A stretch of DNA of 64,000 nt from Salarchaeum japonicum_A (GTDB lineage: Archaea; Halobacteriota; Halobacteria; Halobacteriales; Halobacteriaceae), in contig NZ_JBNAMV010000004.1 of NCBI RefSeq assembly GCF_049705945.1, positions 1,240,001-1,304,000 on the forward strand. Direction: 5' to 3'. The position numbers were made by a program, and so were the translations under genes. The notes below the pieces were generated by a model. The model was not told where the DNA came from and searched no databases. It saw nothing but the letters and a program-made list of their open reading frames with translations. Numbering within the stretch: the first letter of the stretch is position 1; each line of letters opens with the position of its first letter. This document shows, piece after piece, positions 1-8,465 of this stretch.

Positions 1-261
1 GCCGTCCACGTCTTCCGGAACACGTGGCCCGCGCTCGTCTCCGTCGTCCTCGGTGAAGCGCTCGGCTTGCTCGTCCTCACCACCATCGTCGTGGAAGAAG
101 TCTGGGGAATCCAGGGCGTCGGCGTCGCCGTGTTCAACGGGTTCGGCGCGGGCGACCCGATGCTGAGCTTCACCGCCGTGTTCGGCATGGTCGGCCTCGG
201 CGTCCTCGGAACGCTCCTCCGGGACACCGCACGCGCCCTTCTTGACCCCCGCGTGAGCTAA
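1..261 (+). CDS. ABC transporter permease, C-terminal part (truncated by window start)
   Basis: The reading frame is open from base 1 and ends at TAA, giving the last 86 residues of a DppB/OppB-type inner-membrane permease. Visible are the end of the EAA-type cytoplasmic loop region (HVFRNTWPALVSVV), hydrophobic membrane segments, and the family-typical end in which a final helix is followed by RDTARALLDPRV. Such permeases form the channel for dipeptides, oligopeptides or nickel, together with a DppC-type partner and ATPases, which would lie outside the window. The substrate cannot be told from this fragment. It ends one base before the convergent ligase gene. Confidence 0.85.
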   Translation, partial: AVHVFRNTWPALVSVVLGEALGLLVLTTIVVEEVWGIQGVGVAVFNGFGAGDPMLSFTAVFGMVGLGVLGTLLRDTARALLDPRVS

Positions 262-262
262 T

Positions 263-1576
263 CTACGCCGGCCCGAGGTAGCCCCACGCATGCAGGCGGT
301 CGCCGTCGCCGTCCACCCAGCGCTCCCCGATGTCGTCCCGGTAGTAGAGGTTCGGGATGGTGATATCGTCGATACGCGAGTACGCCTGCTCGCGCGCCGC
401 CTGCATCGTCTCGCCCTTCCCCGTCACGACGAGCGGCATTCCGGACTCGCCGGCGACCCGCCACTGGCCGTCCACGAGTTTCGCGTCCTCGATGTGCACG
501 CCCTCCCTGTTGTTCGACTCGAAGACGACCGCGGCGTTCCGGGAGTTCTCGTCGTACGTCTTCTCGTCGTCGAACGGGAACGGCGGCAGCACGACCCGCA
601 CGCCTATTTGGTAGCCGCGATGCACTTCGAGCTCGGGGTCGCGGCCGTTCGCGAGGTCGTAGAAGAACGCGCCCGTCCCCGATTCGAAGGACTCCTCTTG
701 GAGCGTGATGGTCGGATAGCCGAACCGCGGCGTGAACTCTAACGGATAGACGCCGGTGTCGTTCACGATGCAGTTCAGGTCGATACTCCCGACGTAGCCC
801 TCGTCCGCGAGCCACTCTTCCAGCCGGCCGAGCGTCTCCTCGAACAGCCTGTTCCGCCCCGCCCAGAACATCGACGTCCCCATCTCGCCCGTCGACGGCC
901 CGATGTTCCCCGGGAAGAGCTTCTTGTGCTCGAAATTGAAGTTGATGGGTTCGACGAACGACTCGCCGTTGAAAAAGCCGCAGACCGCGACCTCGACGCC
1001 CTCGACCTTCCGCTGCAGCTGGAATCCCTTCATTCGGTGGCCCCACGCCTTCTTGTAGGCGCGGAGGACGTCCACGATGTCGCTGCCGTCGTCCTCGCTC
1101 CCGACGTAGAGCAGCCGTTTGACGTTCTGCACCTCGCCGAGCGGCTTGATGACGTACGGAGCCGGGTTCTCCCGGACGTGCTGAATACCCGCGTCGAAGT
1201 CGTGGAAGATGTGGTGTTCGATGGTGTTGACACCCTGGTCTTCGAGAACCTCCATCGCGTACCCACGGTCTTCTTCGAGGTGATCGGTGTTCGGCGTCCC
1301 ACCGACCACCGCCTTCCCCTGCTCTCGCAGCTCCTCCGCGAGTTCGCCGGTTCCGATGTCCGACCCGACCCAGATGTCGTCGAAAATCACCACGTCCGCC
1401 CACTCGACCTCAGCGCGCCAGTCGTCCGTTTTCTCCACGAACCCGTCCGCTATCTCCTGGTCGCTCTCCGCCTCGATGTAGTACTTCACGTTGTGCCCCT
1501 CCCGTGAGACCTGCCACGCTACGTCGCCGATGAGCGCCGCGTCGAGCGAACAGAACAGGAAGTTCTTCGTGTCCAT
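263..1576 (-). CDS. PurD-like ATP-grasp ligase
   Basis: This 437-residue protein resembles phosphoribosylamine-glycine ligase (COG0151) in length and in its ATP-grasp core. A nucleotide-binding lysine lies in YVIKPLGEV (about residue 144), an acidic metal-binding strand is at VEGVEVAVCGFFNG, and LEFTPRFGYPT lies near residue 290. The N-terminus lacks the glycine-rich GGGGREHA motif of true PurD, starting instead MDTKNFLFCSLDAALIGD. It may therefore be a paralog acting on another carboxylate and amine rather than the purine enzyme. The start at 1576 is preferred over an in-frame ATG seven codons upstream because the conserved-looking sequence begins there. It is transcribed away from the rubredoxin-like gene. 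Confidence 0.75.
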   Translation of the reverse strand: MDTKNFLFCSLDAALIGDVAWQVSREGHNVKYYIEAESDQEIADGFVEKTDDWRAEVEWADVVIFDDIWVGSDIGTGELAEELREQGKAVVGGTPNTDHLEEDRGYAMEVLEDQGVNTIEHHIFHDFDAGIQHVRENPAPYVIKPLGEVQNVKRLLYVGSEDDGSDIVDVLRAYKKAWGHRMKGFQLQRKVEGVEVAVCGFFNGESFVEPINFNFEHKKLFPGNIGPSTGEMGTSMFWAGRNRLFEETLGRLEEWLADEGYVGSIDLNCIVNDTGVYPLEFTPRFGYPTITLQEESFESGTGAFFYDLANGRDPELEVHRGYQIGVRVVLPPFPFDDEKTYDENSRNAAVVFESNNREGVHIEDAKLVDGQWRVAGESGMPLVVTGKGETMQAAREQAYSRIDDITIPNLYYRDDIGERWVDGDGDRLHAWGYLGPA

Positions 1577-1667
1577 ACACGTTGGAGAACCCCACACCCC
1601 GTAAACCGTGCGGGGAATCCACTTTTCTATATCGTGGAATATAGTTTATCGCGTAGTTGGCGGGTGC

Positions 1668-1676
1668 CTTTATCCC
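1668..1676 (+). promoter_or_regulatory. TATA box (BoxA) of the rubredoxin-like gene
   Basis: The sequence CTTTATCCC is centred about 28 bases upstream of the ATG at 1699. That is the spacing expected for a leaderless haloarchaeal transcript. It also supports the downstream start over the in-frame ATG at 1657. Confidence 0.6.
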
Positions 1677-1698
1677 GGATGCAGTCGATTCTCCGCGT

Positions 1699-1992
1699 AT
1701 GGCAGACGACTCACCAACGGTCGCACTCGGCGCAACGATCTACGACGAGGACGGACAGAAACTCGGCACCGTCCGCGGGTTCGACGAGGACGGCTTCTAC
1801 GTCACCACCCGCGAGGGCGTCGAATCGCTCTCGATCGAACACGAACGCGCCGGCCACGAGTTCGGCGAGGCCGAACTCACCTGGCGCTGCTCGGAGTGCG
1901 GCGAAATGGGCGACCTCCACGACGGGCTTCCCGATGAGTGTCCGTCGTGTGGCGCCGAAAAAGAACAGCTCTACTACTGGACTGAGGACTAG
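1699..1992 (+). CDS. Rubredoxin-like zinc-ribbon protein (haloarchaeal, DUF7130-like)
   Basis: This is a 97-residue acidic protein. The N-terminal half (residues 10-55) looks like a small beta-barrel of the PRC type (GATIYDEDGQKLGTVRGFDEDGFYV). The C-terminal half is a zinc ribbon with CSECG and CPSCG knuckles about 17 residues apart, ending EKEQLYYWTED. From memory, haloarchaeal annotations use the label DUF7130 rubredoxin-like; its function is unknown, and a redox or nucleic-acid adaptor role is only a guess. The ATG at 1699 is chosen because a TATA box sits 28 bases upstream. It shares a CTAG double stop with the convergent NifU-domain gene. Confidence 0.75.
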   Translation: MADDSPTVALGATIYDEDGQKLGTVRGFDEDGFYVTTREGVESLSIEHERAGHEFGEAELTWRCSECGEMGDLHDGLPDECPSCGAEKEQLYYWTED

Positions 1993-2342
1993 AACGGGGC
2001 CTGGGGGCCTTCGTCGTCCTCGCCGTCGTCGGACGTCTCACCGGGGAACGAGGGGCTCATCCCGCCGGTGTCGTGGCCGCCGTCCATGCCGGTGTCCGCG
2101 TGAACCGTGTTAATCTCCGGAATCTCCTTCGTCATCCGGGACTTGATCGCCTGAATCGTCATCGGGCTGATGCCGCAGCCGGAACACGCGCCGCCGAGCG
2201 CGATGCTGACCGTGCCGTTCTCTCGGTCGATGTTCTGGATGGCGTGGTTCCCGCCGTGCATCTGAATCTGGGGGAAGTTCCGGCGGAGGAAGTTGTTGAT
2301 TCGCTCCTCCAGGTCGTCGCCGGACTGACTCTCGGTGCTCAT
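1989..2342 (-). CDS. NifU C-terminal domain Fe-S scaffold protein
   Basis: This 117-residue protein consists of one NifU C-terminal domain followed by a disordered acidic tail. The cluster-binding CxxC is in GACSGCGISPMTIQ (about residues 52-65), preceded by the IQMHGGNHAIQNI segment usual for the family. Such proteins assemble and transfer 4Fe-4S clusters to apo-proteins in the cytoplasm. The roughly 35-residue Asp/Gly/Pro-rich tail after residue 80 is an addition to the usual 75-80-residue domain. The gene ends in a four-base CTAG overlap with the rubredoxin-like gene. Confidence 0.9.
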   Translation of the reverse strand: MSTESQSGDDLEERINNFLRRNFPQIQMHGGNHAIQNIDRENGTVSIALGGACSGCGISPMTIQAIKSRMTKEIPEINTVHADTGMDGGHDTGGMSPSFPGETSDDGEDDEGPQAPF

Positions 2343-2381
2343 ATAGAAGAATACGGTGTCTGGCGGCTTAAGTTCTTGGAC

Positions 2382-2702
2382 CTACGCGAAATCGAACGTC
2401 GCTCGCAACTGCGTCTTCAACTCCGCCACGTACACGTCGAGCGTCTCTTCGGCCTTCTCGTCGCTCACGGGCACGCCCGTCAAGCGGTCGATGGGGTTCT
2501 CGGGGAGTTCTATCGAGAACTCGCCGTCGCCCTCGTAGTGCGGTTCGCTCTCGTTCAGTATCTGCTGGTCGATGGCGTGAATCAGCGTCGAGTCGTACGT
2601 CCCGTTCAGTTCGTTGAACGCCCGCTTGTACGCGGTCTGGAGCTGCGAGAAGTACTCCGTGTACTTCTCCTCCTCGAACTCCTCGGGCGTGAAGTCGCTC
2701 AT
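2382..2702 (-). CDS. Conserved haloarchaeal protein, DUF5783-like
   Basis: This is a small acidic cytoplasmic protein of 106 residues with no membrane segment, cysteine or recognisable catalytic motif. It is predicted mostly helical, beginning MSDFTPEEFEEEKYTEYF and ending in a helix LDVYVAELKTQLRATFDFA. I associate this sequence with the haloarchaea-restricted family DUF5783, from memory. The start at 2702 is chosen over an ATG three codons upstream because MSDF-type starts fit the family. No function can be proposed. It lies 39 bases upstream of the NifU-domain gene on the same strand and may be co-transcribed with it. Confidence 0.7.
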   Translation of the reverse strand: MSDFTPEEFEEEKYTEYFSQLQTAYKRAFNELNGTYDSTLIHAIDQQILNESEPHYEGDGEFSIELPENPIDRLTGVPVSDEKAEETLDVYVAELKTQLRATFDFA

Positions 2703-2829
2703 ACCCTCCATCGGGGGAGTCGGAAGTAAAAACCGGCCGATTCACCAACGATAAACTCCATACGACGATACAGAATCTGGGTTGGTTGGTGACCGACATC
2801 GATTTGCCGGCGCTCCGCAATCCCTTGGT

Positions 2830-3042
2830 ATGCGCCGCCGTGACCGCCTCGTCGCCGCCGCCGTCGTTACTCTGATTGCGACGCTCTGCGGGTTCCTCGT
2901 CATGGGTACCAGCAGAGGGTTCGTCGGTTATCGGACCGCCCGACTGCTCTCGGTCCCGTTTATCGTACTGGCCGCCGCGAGCGCTGTCTACGCGTTCTCC
3001 GTCTCCGTGCTCGTGTACGCCGGGGTTTTGGAGTTAGGCTAA
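2830..3042 (+). CDS. Small two-helix membrane protein
   Basis: This is a 70-residue hydrophobic protein with a basic start (MRRRDR) and two predicted membrane helices at about residues 8-28 and 40-64. By the positive-inside rule the N-terminus would be cytoplasmic. I do not recognise the family. The ATG at 2830 is preferred over an upstream in-frame ATG because it directly precedes the positively charged residues. Its 3' end overlaps the convergent RecJ-like gene by 9 bases. Confidence 0.6.
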   Translation: MRRRDRLVAAAVVTLIATLCGFLVMGTSRGFVGYRTARLLSVPFIVLAAASAVYAFSVSVLVYAGVLELG

Positions 3043-4443
3043 CTGCGCCGCGACCAACCGCCCGACCTCGTCGATGAACGCCTCGACGGCGTCCTCCGGA
3101 ATCGTCGCGCCTGCCGCGACGGTGTGTCCGCCGCCGTCACCGCCGACCGACCGCGCGGCCTCCCCCATCACGACGGAGAGGTCAAGGCCGTCGTCCACGA
3201 GTTGGCCCGTCCCCCGTGCTGACGCCTTCAGTTCCGTCTCGTTCTTTCGCGCGAGCGCCACGATGGGTTTGGCGTATCGCACGCCGTCCGCGCTCATCGC
3301 CATCCCTGCGACGATACCGACGATGGTATCCCGAATCTCGTCGCCGGCGTCGAACCACTGCACGTGCTCCTCCTGCGTGACACCGTGTTCCTCCACCCAA
3401 CGCACGCCCGCGGAGAGGTTCCGGCGGTGCTCGGCGAGGAGGTCGCGGGCGTCGTCGAGCGCGTCCCCGCGGTCGCCGAGGCAGACCGCGAGCCCCACGT
3501 CCGCGCGCTCGTAGCGCGCCGTCGCGTTCAGGAGCGTGGAGAACTCGCTCGCGTCCCGCACCTCCGTCCCCGGCGTCTCCTTGACCAGGGTGTACGTCGT
3601 TCCGACGAGGTCCTCAACGTCGTCCGTGTCCACGCCGTTGCGTATCGCGCGCCGGATGAGCGCGCTCGCCACCGTCTGCTTCTCCTCGACGGTGAGCTCG
3701 GCCCACGTCGGCCACTCGCCGTCCCGCTTGAGGTCGATGTCGAGACCGGCGAGGAAGCGCACCGCGCCCTGTCTGTCGTTCGTGATACCGGCGATGTGGA
3801 CGTCGCTCGCGTACGCGAAGAGTTTCGGGAGTGGGCGGGTCTGCACGCCGTACACGGCGAGGCCGCGCGCGGTGTCGAGCACGCCGGCTTCCACGCCTTC
3901 CTCCGCGACGACGGTGTTCGCGCCGACCAGTTCCCCGCCCTCCGTCTGCATGTCGCCGACCGCGCCGACGACGGCGAGCGCCGCCAAGTCCCTGTTCTCG
4001 GAACCGCCGAGCGCCCGAGCGAGCACGTACGCCGCGCCCGCGCCCGAGAGTTCGCTTCCGCCGTCAACACCCTCCAGAAGCGGGTTCAGGTGGTAGTCGA
4101 TGTCTACGTCCGCGGGCTGGTGGTGGTCGGCCACGACGGGCGTGAAGTCGTACTCGGTAATTTCGTCCAGTTGGCCGCTCCCGAAGTCCGTGAAGAGAAC
4201 GGTGTCGTGGCCGGTGTCGGCGATGGCTTCGATTTCTTCCGGGCCGAGTTGGTTCTCGAACCGGGTCTCGTGGTCGATGCCCGCCCGAGAGAGGGCCTGG
4301 GAGGCGACGCCGGCGCTCGTGAGGCCGTCGGCGTCGATGTGGGACGCGAGGAGAACGTCGTCCGCGTCGCGGAGCGCGTCCGCACACCGGCGTGCGCGCG
4401 CTTCGAGTTCGGGAACGGGAAAGGACGCCGTGGACTCACTCAT
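3034..4443 (-). CDS. RecJ-like DHH-family exonuclease/phosphoesterase
   Basis: This 469-residue protein has the DHH phosphoesterase fold. Motif I is HIDADG at residues 35-40, motif II lies in FTDFGSG (about 84-90), and the DHH triad is ADHHQP at 105-110. A later GAVGDMQ carries the fourth metal ligand. The C-terminal DHHA1 domain ends with the GGDGGGH substrate-binding loop. Archaeal RecJ/GAN-type proteins degrade single-stranded DNA or RNA 5'-3' and some associate with GINS and CMG. Haloarchaea carry several paralogs and I cannot say which this is. It lies 39 bases upstream of hemD. Confidence 0.88.
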   Translation of the reverse strand: MSESTASFPVPELEARARRCADALRDADDVLLASHIDADGLTSAGVASQALSRAGIDHETRFENQLGPEEIEAIADTGHDTVLFTDFGSGQLDEITEYDFTPVVADHHQPADVDIDYHLNPLLEGVDGGSELSGAGAAYVLARALGGSENRDLAALAVVGAVGDMQTEGGELVGANTVVAEEGVEAGVLDTARGLAVYGVQTRPLPKLFAYASDVHIAGITNDRQGAVRFLAGLDIDLKRDGEWPTWAELTVEEKQTVASALIRRAIRNGVDTDDVEDLVGTTYTLVKETPGTEVRDASEFSTLLNATARYERADVGLAVCLGDRGDALDDARDLLAEHRRNLSAGVRWVEEHGVTQEEHVQWFDAGDEIRDTIVGIVAGMAMSADGVRYAKPIVALARKNETELKASARGTGQLVDDGLDLSVVMGEAARSVGGDGGGHTVAAGATIPEDAVEAFIDEVGRLVAAQLA

Positions 4444-4482
4444 CGCTACCCGCTAGGTCGCTCCCGGCTATAAACGTCCGCC

Positions 4483-5202
4483 CTACAGTCGGTCGAGCAC
4501 CGCGTCCGCGAGCGCCTCGAAACTCGCCTCGGCGGGCACGACGTCGACGTCGATACCACGCTCCTCGGCGGTCTGGCGGGTCGGTTCGCCGATGGTGCCG
4601 ACGACGGCGCGGTTCAGCCCTTCGACCGCTTGCGCGCGCTGGCCGCGTTCGTCCGCGGCGTCGAGGAAGTGTTCGACGGTGAGGCTCGACGTGAACAGCG
4701 CGGCGTCGAGGTCGCCGCTGGCCGCGCGCTCCGTCGACGCGCCGCTCTCGCTCGGACGCGTGAGACGGTAGAGAACGGTCTCGTGGACGTACGCGCCCGC
4801 CTCGGTGAGGCCGTCGAGCAACACGTCGCTCCCGTGGTCGGAGCGCGCGACTTCCACGCGCAACCCACCGACCCGGTCCCGCAGGACGTTCACGAGGCCG
4901 GTAGACGAGTACTCCCCGGGGACCACGCCCACGCCGAACCCCTCCGTTTCTAGTGCAACTCGCGTCGACTCGCCGATCGCGCACACGGTCGCGTCGCCGG
5001 GTGTCCAGCCGGCGTCGCCGACGAGTTCCGCGCCCGTCTTGCTCGTGAACACCACGTACTCCGCGTCGTCCCGGGGCGCGTTTCCGGTGGGCGCGACCGC
5101 GAGCATCGGGTCCCCGACGGGGTCCGCACCGCGCGATTCGAGGTAGTCCGCGGCGCGCGCGAGCCGGCCGTCGTCGGGCCGGAAGACGGCGACGTCAGGC
5201 AT
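4483..5202 (-). CDS. hemD: Uroporphyrinogen-III synthase
   Basis: This is a 239-residue two-lobed HemD. It cyclises hydroxymethylbilane with inversion of ring D. The family is poorly conserved, but the order of elements fits: MPDVAVFRPDDGRLARAAD, then DAEYVVFTSKTGAELV, then FTSSLTVEHFLDAADE, then VVGTIGEPTRQTAEERGI. Identification is strengthened by position: it overlaps the cobA stop by 8 bases as the last gene of hemL-hemC-cobA-hemD. It supplies the common tetrapyrrole precursor used by CobA and by the archaeal heme route. Confidence 0.92.
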   Translation of the reverse strand: MPDVAVFRPDDGRLARAADYLESRGADPVGDPMLAVAPTGNAPRDDAEYVVFTSKTGAELVGDAGWTPGDATVCAIGESTRVALETEGFGVGVVPGEYSSTGLVNVLRDRVGGLRVEVARSDHGSDVLLDGLTEAGAYVHETVLYRLTRPSESGASTERAASGDLDAALFTSSLTVEHFLDAADERGQRAQAVEGLNRAVVGTIGEPTRQTAEERGIDVDVVPAEASFEALADAVLDRL

Positions 5203-5941
5203 CCAACCACGCCTCCACGCGCTCTCGGACGCGCGCGACCTCGCCGATGACCGTCACCGCGGGTGGTTCGATGCCCTCCTCGTCGCGCACGCCGACGATG
5301 GTGTCGAGCGTGCCGGTGGCGACGCGCTGGCCCGGACGCGTTCCCTTCTCCACGAGCGCGACCGGCGTCTCCGGGTCCATGCCGGCCCCGCGGAGTTCGC
5401 GCGTGTACTCCGGGAGTTTTCCGACGCCCATCAGCACGACGAGCGTGCCGCCGGTGTCCGCGAGCGCGCCCCAGTCCACGCTCGACTCCTCCTTCGTCGG
5501 GTCCTCGTGGCCGGTGACCAGCGTGACGCTCGACACGAAGTCGCGGTGGGTCGCTGGAATCCCCGTCACCGCGGGCGCGGCGAGCGGCGACGTGACGCCG
5601 GGCACGACCTCGAACGGCACGTCGTGGTCCGCGAGGTACGCCATCTCCTCGCCGCCCCGCCCGAACACGAACGGGTCGCCGCCCTTCAACCGCACCACGT
5701 GCTTGTCCTCCCGGGCGAGTTCGACGAGTCGCGCGTTTATCTCCGACTGCGGGGTGCGCTCGCCGCCCGCGCGCTTCCCCACGTCCTCGCGCTTCTCCTT
5801 CGGAATCGTCTCCAGGATGTCCGGGCCGGGAAGCTTGTCGTGCAACACCACGTCGGCCTCGTCGAGCAGCCGACGGGCCTTCACGGTGAGGAGTTCGGGG
5901 TCACCGGGGCCGCTCCCGACGAGCGAGACGGTGCCGGTCAT
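5195..5941 (-). CDS. cobA: Uroporphyrinogen-III C-methyltransferase (SUMT)
   Basis: This 248-residue SAM-dependent methyltransferase converts uroporphyrinogen III to precorrin-2, the branch point to cobalamin and siroheme-derived heme. Visible signatures are the N-terminal GSGPGDPELLTVKA loop, the KGGDPFVFGRGGEE SAM-binding motif (about residue 85), PGVTSPLAAPAVTGIPATHR, and VLMGVGKL. It is a stand-alone SUMT without the CysG dehydrogenase domain. The start at 5941 overlaps the hemC stop as ATGA, implying translational coupling. The frame stays open far upstream, but only as antisense shadow inside hemC. Confidence 0.95.
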   Translation of the reverse strand: MTGTVSLVGSGPGDPELLTVKARRLLDEADVVLHDKLPGPDILETIPKEKREDVGKRAGGERTPQSEINARLVELAREDKHVVRLKGGDPFVFGRGGEEMAYLADHDVPFEVVPGVTSPLAAPAVTGIPATHRDFVSSVTLVTGHEDPTKEESSVDWGALADTGGTLVVLMGVGKLPEYTRELRGAGMDPETPVALVEKGTRPGQRVATGTLDTIVGVRDEEGIEPPAVTVIGEVARVRERVEAWLDA

Positions 5942-7056
5942 TCTCGGCGCGCCTCCGCGATGAGGTCGGCAGCGCCGCGCTCGCGGAGGTCGGCGGCGAG
6001 TTCGCGCGCCTCGGACGCGTAGTCGTCGATGTCGAGTTCGCGCGTCTCCGTCACGGACTCGCTGCCGTCCTCGTTGAACACCTGGACGTGCGTGCGGACG
6101 ACGCCGCCCTGGATGAACGCGTGCACGCCGATGGGGGCGATGCAGCCGCCGCCGAGTTCTTCGAGCACGACGCGCTCCGTCGTCGTCTCCACGCGCGAGC
6201 GCGGGTGGTCGAGCGCCGTGTGCACCGCGTCCGCCACGTCGCCGTCCAGCGCCGTCACCGCGAGCGCTCCCTGTCCCGGCGCGGGCACGTGGTCCTCGAC
6301 GGGGAGGTCGGTGAGCGCCACGTCGTACGCCAGGCCGCTGCGTTCGAGGCCGGCGCGCGCGAGCACGACCGCGTCGTACTCGGTTTCCACGTCGCGCTCC
6401 ATCGCCGCGCGTTCGAGTTCCGACAGCGAACTGAACCACTCCTCCACGTCGCGCTCGTAGACGCGCTCGTCGTCCTGATGGATGTCGTCGCCGTCGCGCT
6501 TCTGGTCGCGCGCCTCCGCGGACTCCTGTTCCTTCTCGTACTCGAGCCGTCGCTCGTGTTCCGCCTGCAGCGCGGGCGCGAGCAGTTTCTCCAGTCGGGT
6601 GTCCACGTTCCCCCGAATCGGCTCCACCGTGAGGTCGGGGCGCGCGTTCAACACCTGGGCCTTCCGGCGGAGACTCGACGTGCCGACGACCGCGCCGTCC
6701 GGCAGTTCGTCGAGGGTTTCGCCGTCGATAGTCGCGACCACGTCGCCCGCGCTCGCGCGCCGCGGCACCGCCGCCGTCACCAGGTCGGCGGGCACGTCCG
6801 TCGGCACGTCCTTCATCGAGTGCACCGCCGCGTCCACCTCGCCCTCGAGGACGCGTTCGTCCAGCGCGCGCACGAACGCACCCGTCTTCCCGAGGTCCTG
6901 GATGCGTTCGTCCGTGATGCGGTCGCCCTCGGTCTCCACCTCCACGAGTTCCACCGTGTACCGGCGGTCCTCGAGGGCGGCCTGCACCTCGGCCGCCTGC
7001 CGGCGCGCGAGCTGAGACCCCCGCGTCGCCAGCCGAATCGGCTCGCTCTTGTCCAT
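5938..7056 (-). CDS. hemC: Porphobilinogen deaminase (hydroxymethylbilane synthase)
   Basis: This 372-residue enzyme polymerises four porphobilinogens into hydroxymethylbilane. The N-terminal domain shows RLATRGSQLARRQA, HSMKDVPTDVP and GTSSLRRKAQ. IRGNVDTRL follows, and the dipyrromethane cofactor cysteine is in GGGCIAPIGVHA (about residue 310). Between about residues 165 and 215 there is a highly charged insert (EKEQESAEARDQKRDGDD). Compared with bacterial HemC of about 310 residues, this insert accounts for the extra length and probably forms an acidic surface loop of a halophile. It is second in the hem operon, followed by cobA with an ATGA overlap. Confidence 0.96.
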   Translation of the reverse strand: MDKSEPIRLATRGSQLARRQAAEVQAALEDRRYTVELVEVETEGDRITDERIQDLGKTGAFVRALDERVLEGEVDAAVHSMKDVPTDVPADLVTAAVPRRASAGDVVATIDGETLDELPDGAVVGTSSLRRKAQVLNARPDLTVEPIRGNVDTRLEKLLAPALQAEHERRLEYEKEQESAEARDQKRDGDDIHQDDERVYERDVEEWFSSLSELERAAMERDVETEYDAVVLARAGLERSGLAYDVALTDLPVEDHVPAPGQGALAVTALDGDVADAVHTALDHPRSRVETTTERVVLEELGGGCIAPIGVHAFIQGGVVRTHVQVFNEDGSESVTETRELDIDDYASEARELAADLRERGAADLIAEARRE

Positions 7057-7095
7057 ACCAACACTCGGACGGCGTCGTTGAAACCCCCTTCCCTT

Positions 7096-8361
7096 CTAGA
7101 GCGCGTCCGCGTACGCCTCGATGGTTCGATCCACGTCCTCCTCCGTGTGGCCGTGCGAGACGAACTGACTCTCGAACTGGTTCTGTGAGAGCATGATGCC
7201 CTGATCCTGCATCTGCGGGCGGAACACGCGGTTCCAGCGCTCCACGCTCGCGTCCCCGACATCGCTACCGTTCCGTGGACGCTGGCCGTCCCGCGTGAAC
7301 ACGACCTTGAACAGGCTGTCCGTCCCTACGACCGAATACGCGGGCGCCTGATCTTCCACTACGTCTTCGAGGCCCGACCTGAGCCGGTCGCCCAGCGCGT
7401 TCACGTGGTCGTACACGCCCTCCTCGGCGGCGTACCGGAGTGTTTCGAGGCCCGCAGCCATCGTCACGGGATGCCCGGAGAACGTCCCCGCCTGGAACAC
7501 GTCGCCCGACGGCGTGAACTCGTTCATAATCTCGGTCTTCCCGCCGATCGCGCCGACGGGGAAGCCGCCGCCGATAATCTTCCCGAACGTGGTGAGGTCG
7601 GGGTCGAAGCCGTACTTGCCCTGCGCGCACTGCAGGCCGCCGACGCGGAAGCCCGTGATGACCTCGTCCCAGACGAGGAGGGAGCCGTGGTCGTCCGTCA
7701 AATCGCGGAGCGTCTCGTGGTAGCCGGGTTCCGGTTCGACGATGCCCTTGTTCGCGAGAACCGGCTCCACGAGCACCGCGGCGATGTCGTCGCCGTGCTC
7801 CTCGAACACCTCGTGGGCGGCCTCCGGGTCGTTGAACGGCACGGGGAGCGTGTGCTCCGCGAACGACGCGGGAATCCCCGGTGACGACGGCTGGCCCTGT
7901 CCCTCCACCAGTGTTGATTCCTGCGCGCCGTGGTAGCCGGATTCCATCACGACGACCTTGTCGCGGCCCGTGTAGCCGCGCGCGAGGCGGACGGCCGAGA
8001 CGGTCGCCTCCGTCCCCGAGTTCACGAACCGCACCATCTCCACCGAGGGGACGTGGCGCGTCACGAACTCCGCGTGCTCCACTTCGAGCTCGGTCGGCAT
8101 CCCGAACATCGGGCCGTCCGCCGTCCGGGACTGGATGGCGGACGTGACGCGCTCCGGGAGGCTGTGCCCGAGGAGGAGCGGGCCGAGCCCCATCACCCAG
8201 TCCACGTAGCGGTTCCCGTCTGCGTCCACCACGTGCCCGTCCTCGCCCGACCGAACGAACGTCGGGTACGGCACGGGCGCGGCACGCACCGAGGAGTTCA
8301 CGCCGCCCGGCAGCGAGTCGAGCGCGCGGTCGTAGAGGTCGCGGGACGTATCGCGGTTCAT
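7096..8361 (-). CDS. hemL: Glutamate-1-semialdehyde 2,1-aminomutase
   Basis: This 421-residue class III PLP enzyme makes 5-aminolevulinate from glutamate-1-semialdehyde, the C5 route to tetrapyrroles. Signatures are the N-terminal LPGGVNSSVRA, FVNSGTEATVSAVRLARGYTG (PLP phosphate binding), the conserved DEVITGFR, and the PLP lysine in TTFGKIIGGGFPVGAIGG (about residue 260). The start at 8361 matches the family start MNRDTSRDLYDRA; the longer open frame upstream is arginine-rich shadow. It leads the hemL-hemC-cobA-hemD cluster, with 39 bases to hemC. Divergent from the VOC gene. Confidence 0.96.
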   Translation of the reverse strand: MNRDTSRDLYDRALDSLPGGVNSSVRAAPVPYPTFVRSGEDGHVVDADGNRYVDWVMGLGPLLLGHSLPERVTSAIQSRTADGPMFGMPTELEVEHAEFVTRHVPSVEMVRFVNSGTEATVSAVRLARGYTGRDKVVVMESGYHGAQESTLVEGQGQPSSPGIPASFAEHTLPVPFNDPEAAHEVFEEHGDDIAAVLVEPVLANKGIVEPEPGYHETLRDLTDDHGSLLVWDEVITGFRVGGLQCAQGKYGFDPDLTTFGKIIGGGFPVGAIGGKTEIMNEFTPSGDVFQAGTFSGHPVTMAAGLETLRYAAEEGVYDHVNALGDRLRSGLEDVVEDQAPAYSVVGTDSLFKVVFTRDGQRPRNGSDVGDASVERWNRVFRPQMQDQGIMLSQNQFESQFVSHGHTEEDVDRTIEAYADAL

Positions 8362-8436
8362 ACCCGGGGTTGGGTCGGACTCGGGAAAAGGATTGACGCT
8401 CCGCACTCGCGGCGACCAGCGCCGCCGCCCCCGGCG

Positions 8437-8442
8437 TTTATA
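8437..8442 (+). promoter_or_regulatory. TATA box (BoxA) of the VOC-family gene
   Basis: TTTATA lies 26 bases upstream of the ATG at 8466, the normal leaderless spacing. It stands out in an otherwise GC-rich divergent intergenic region of 104 bases shared with hemL. Confidence 0.65.
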
Positions 8443-8465
8443 CGCTCGCTCGCGTCCGTTCACGC

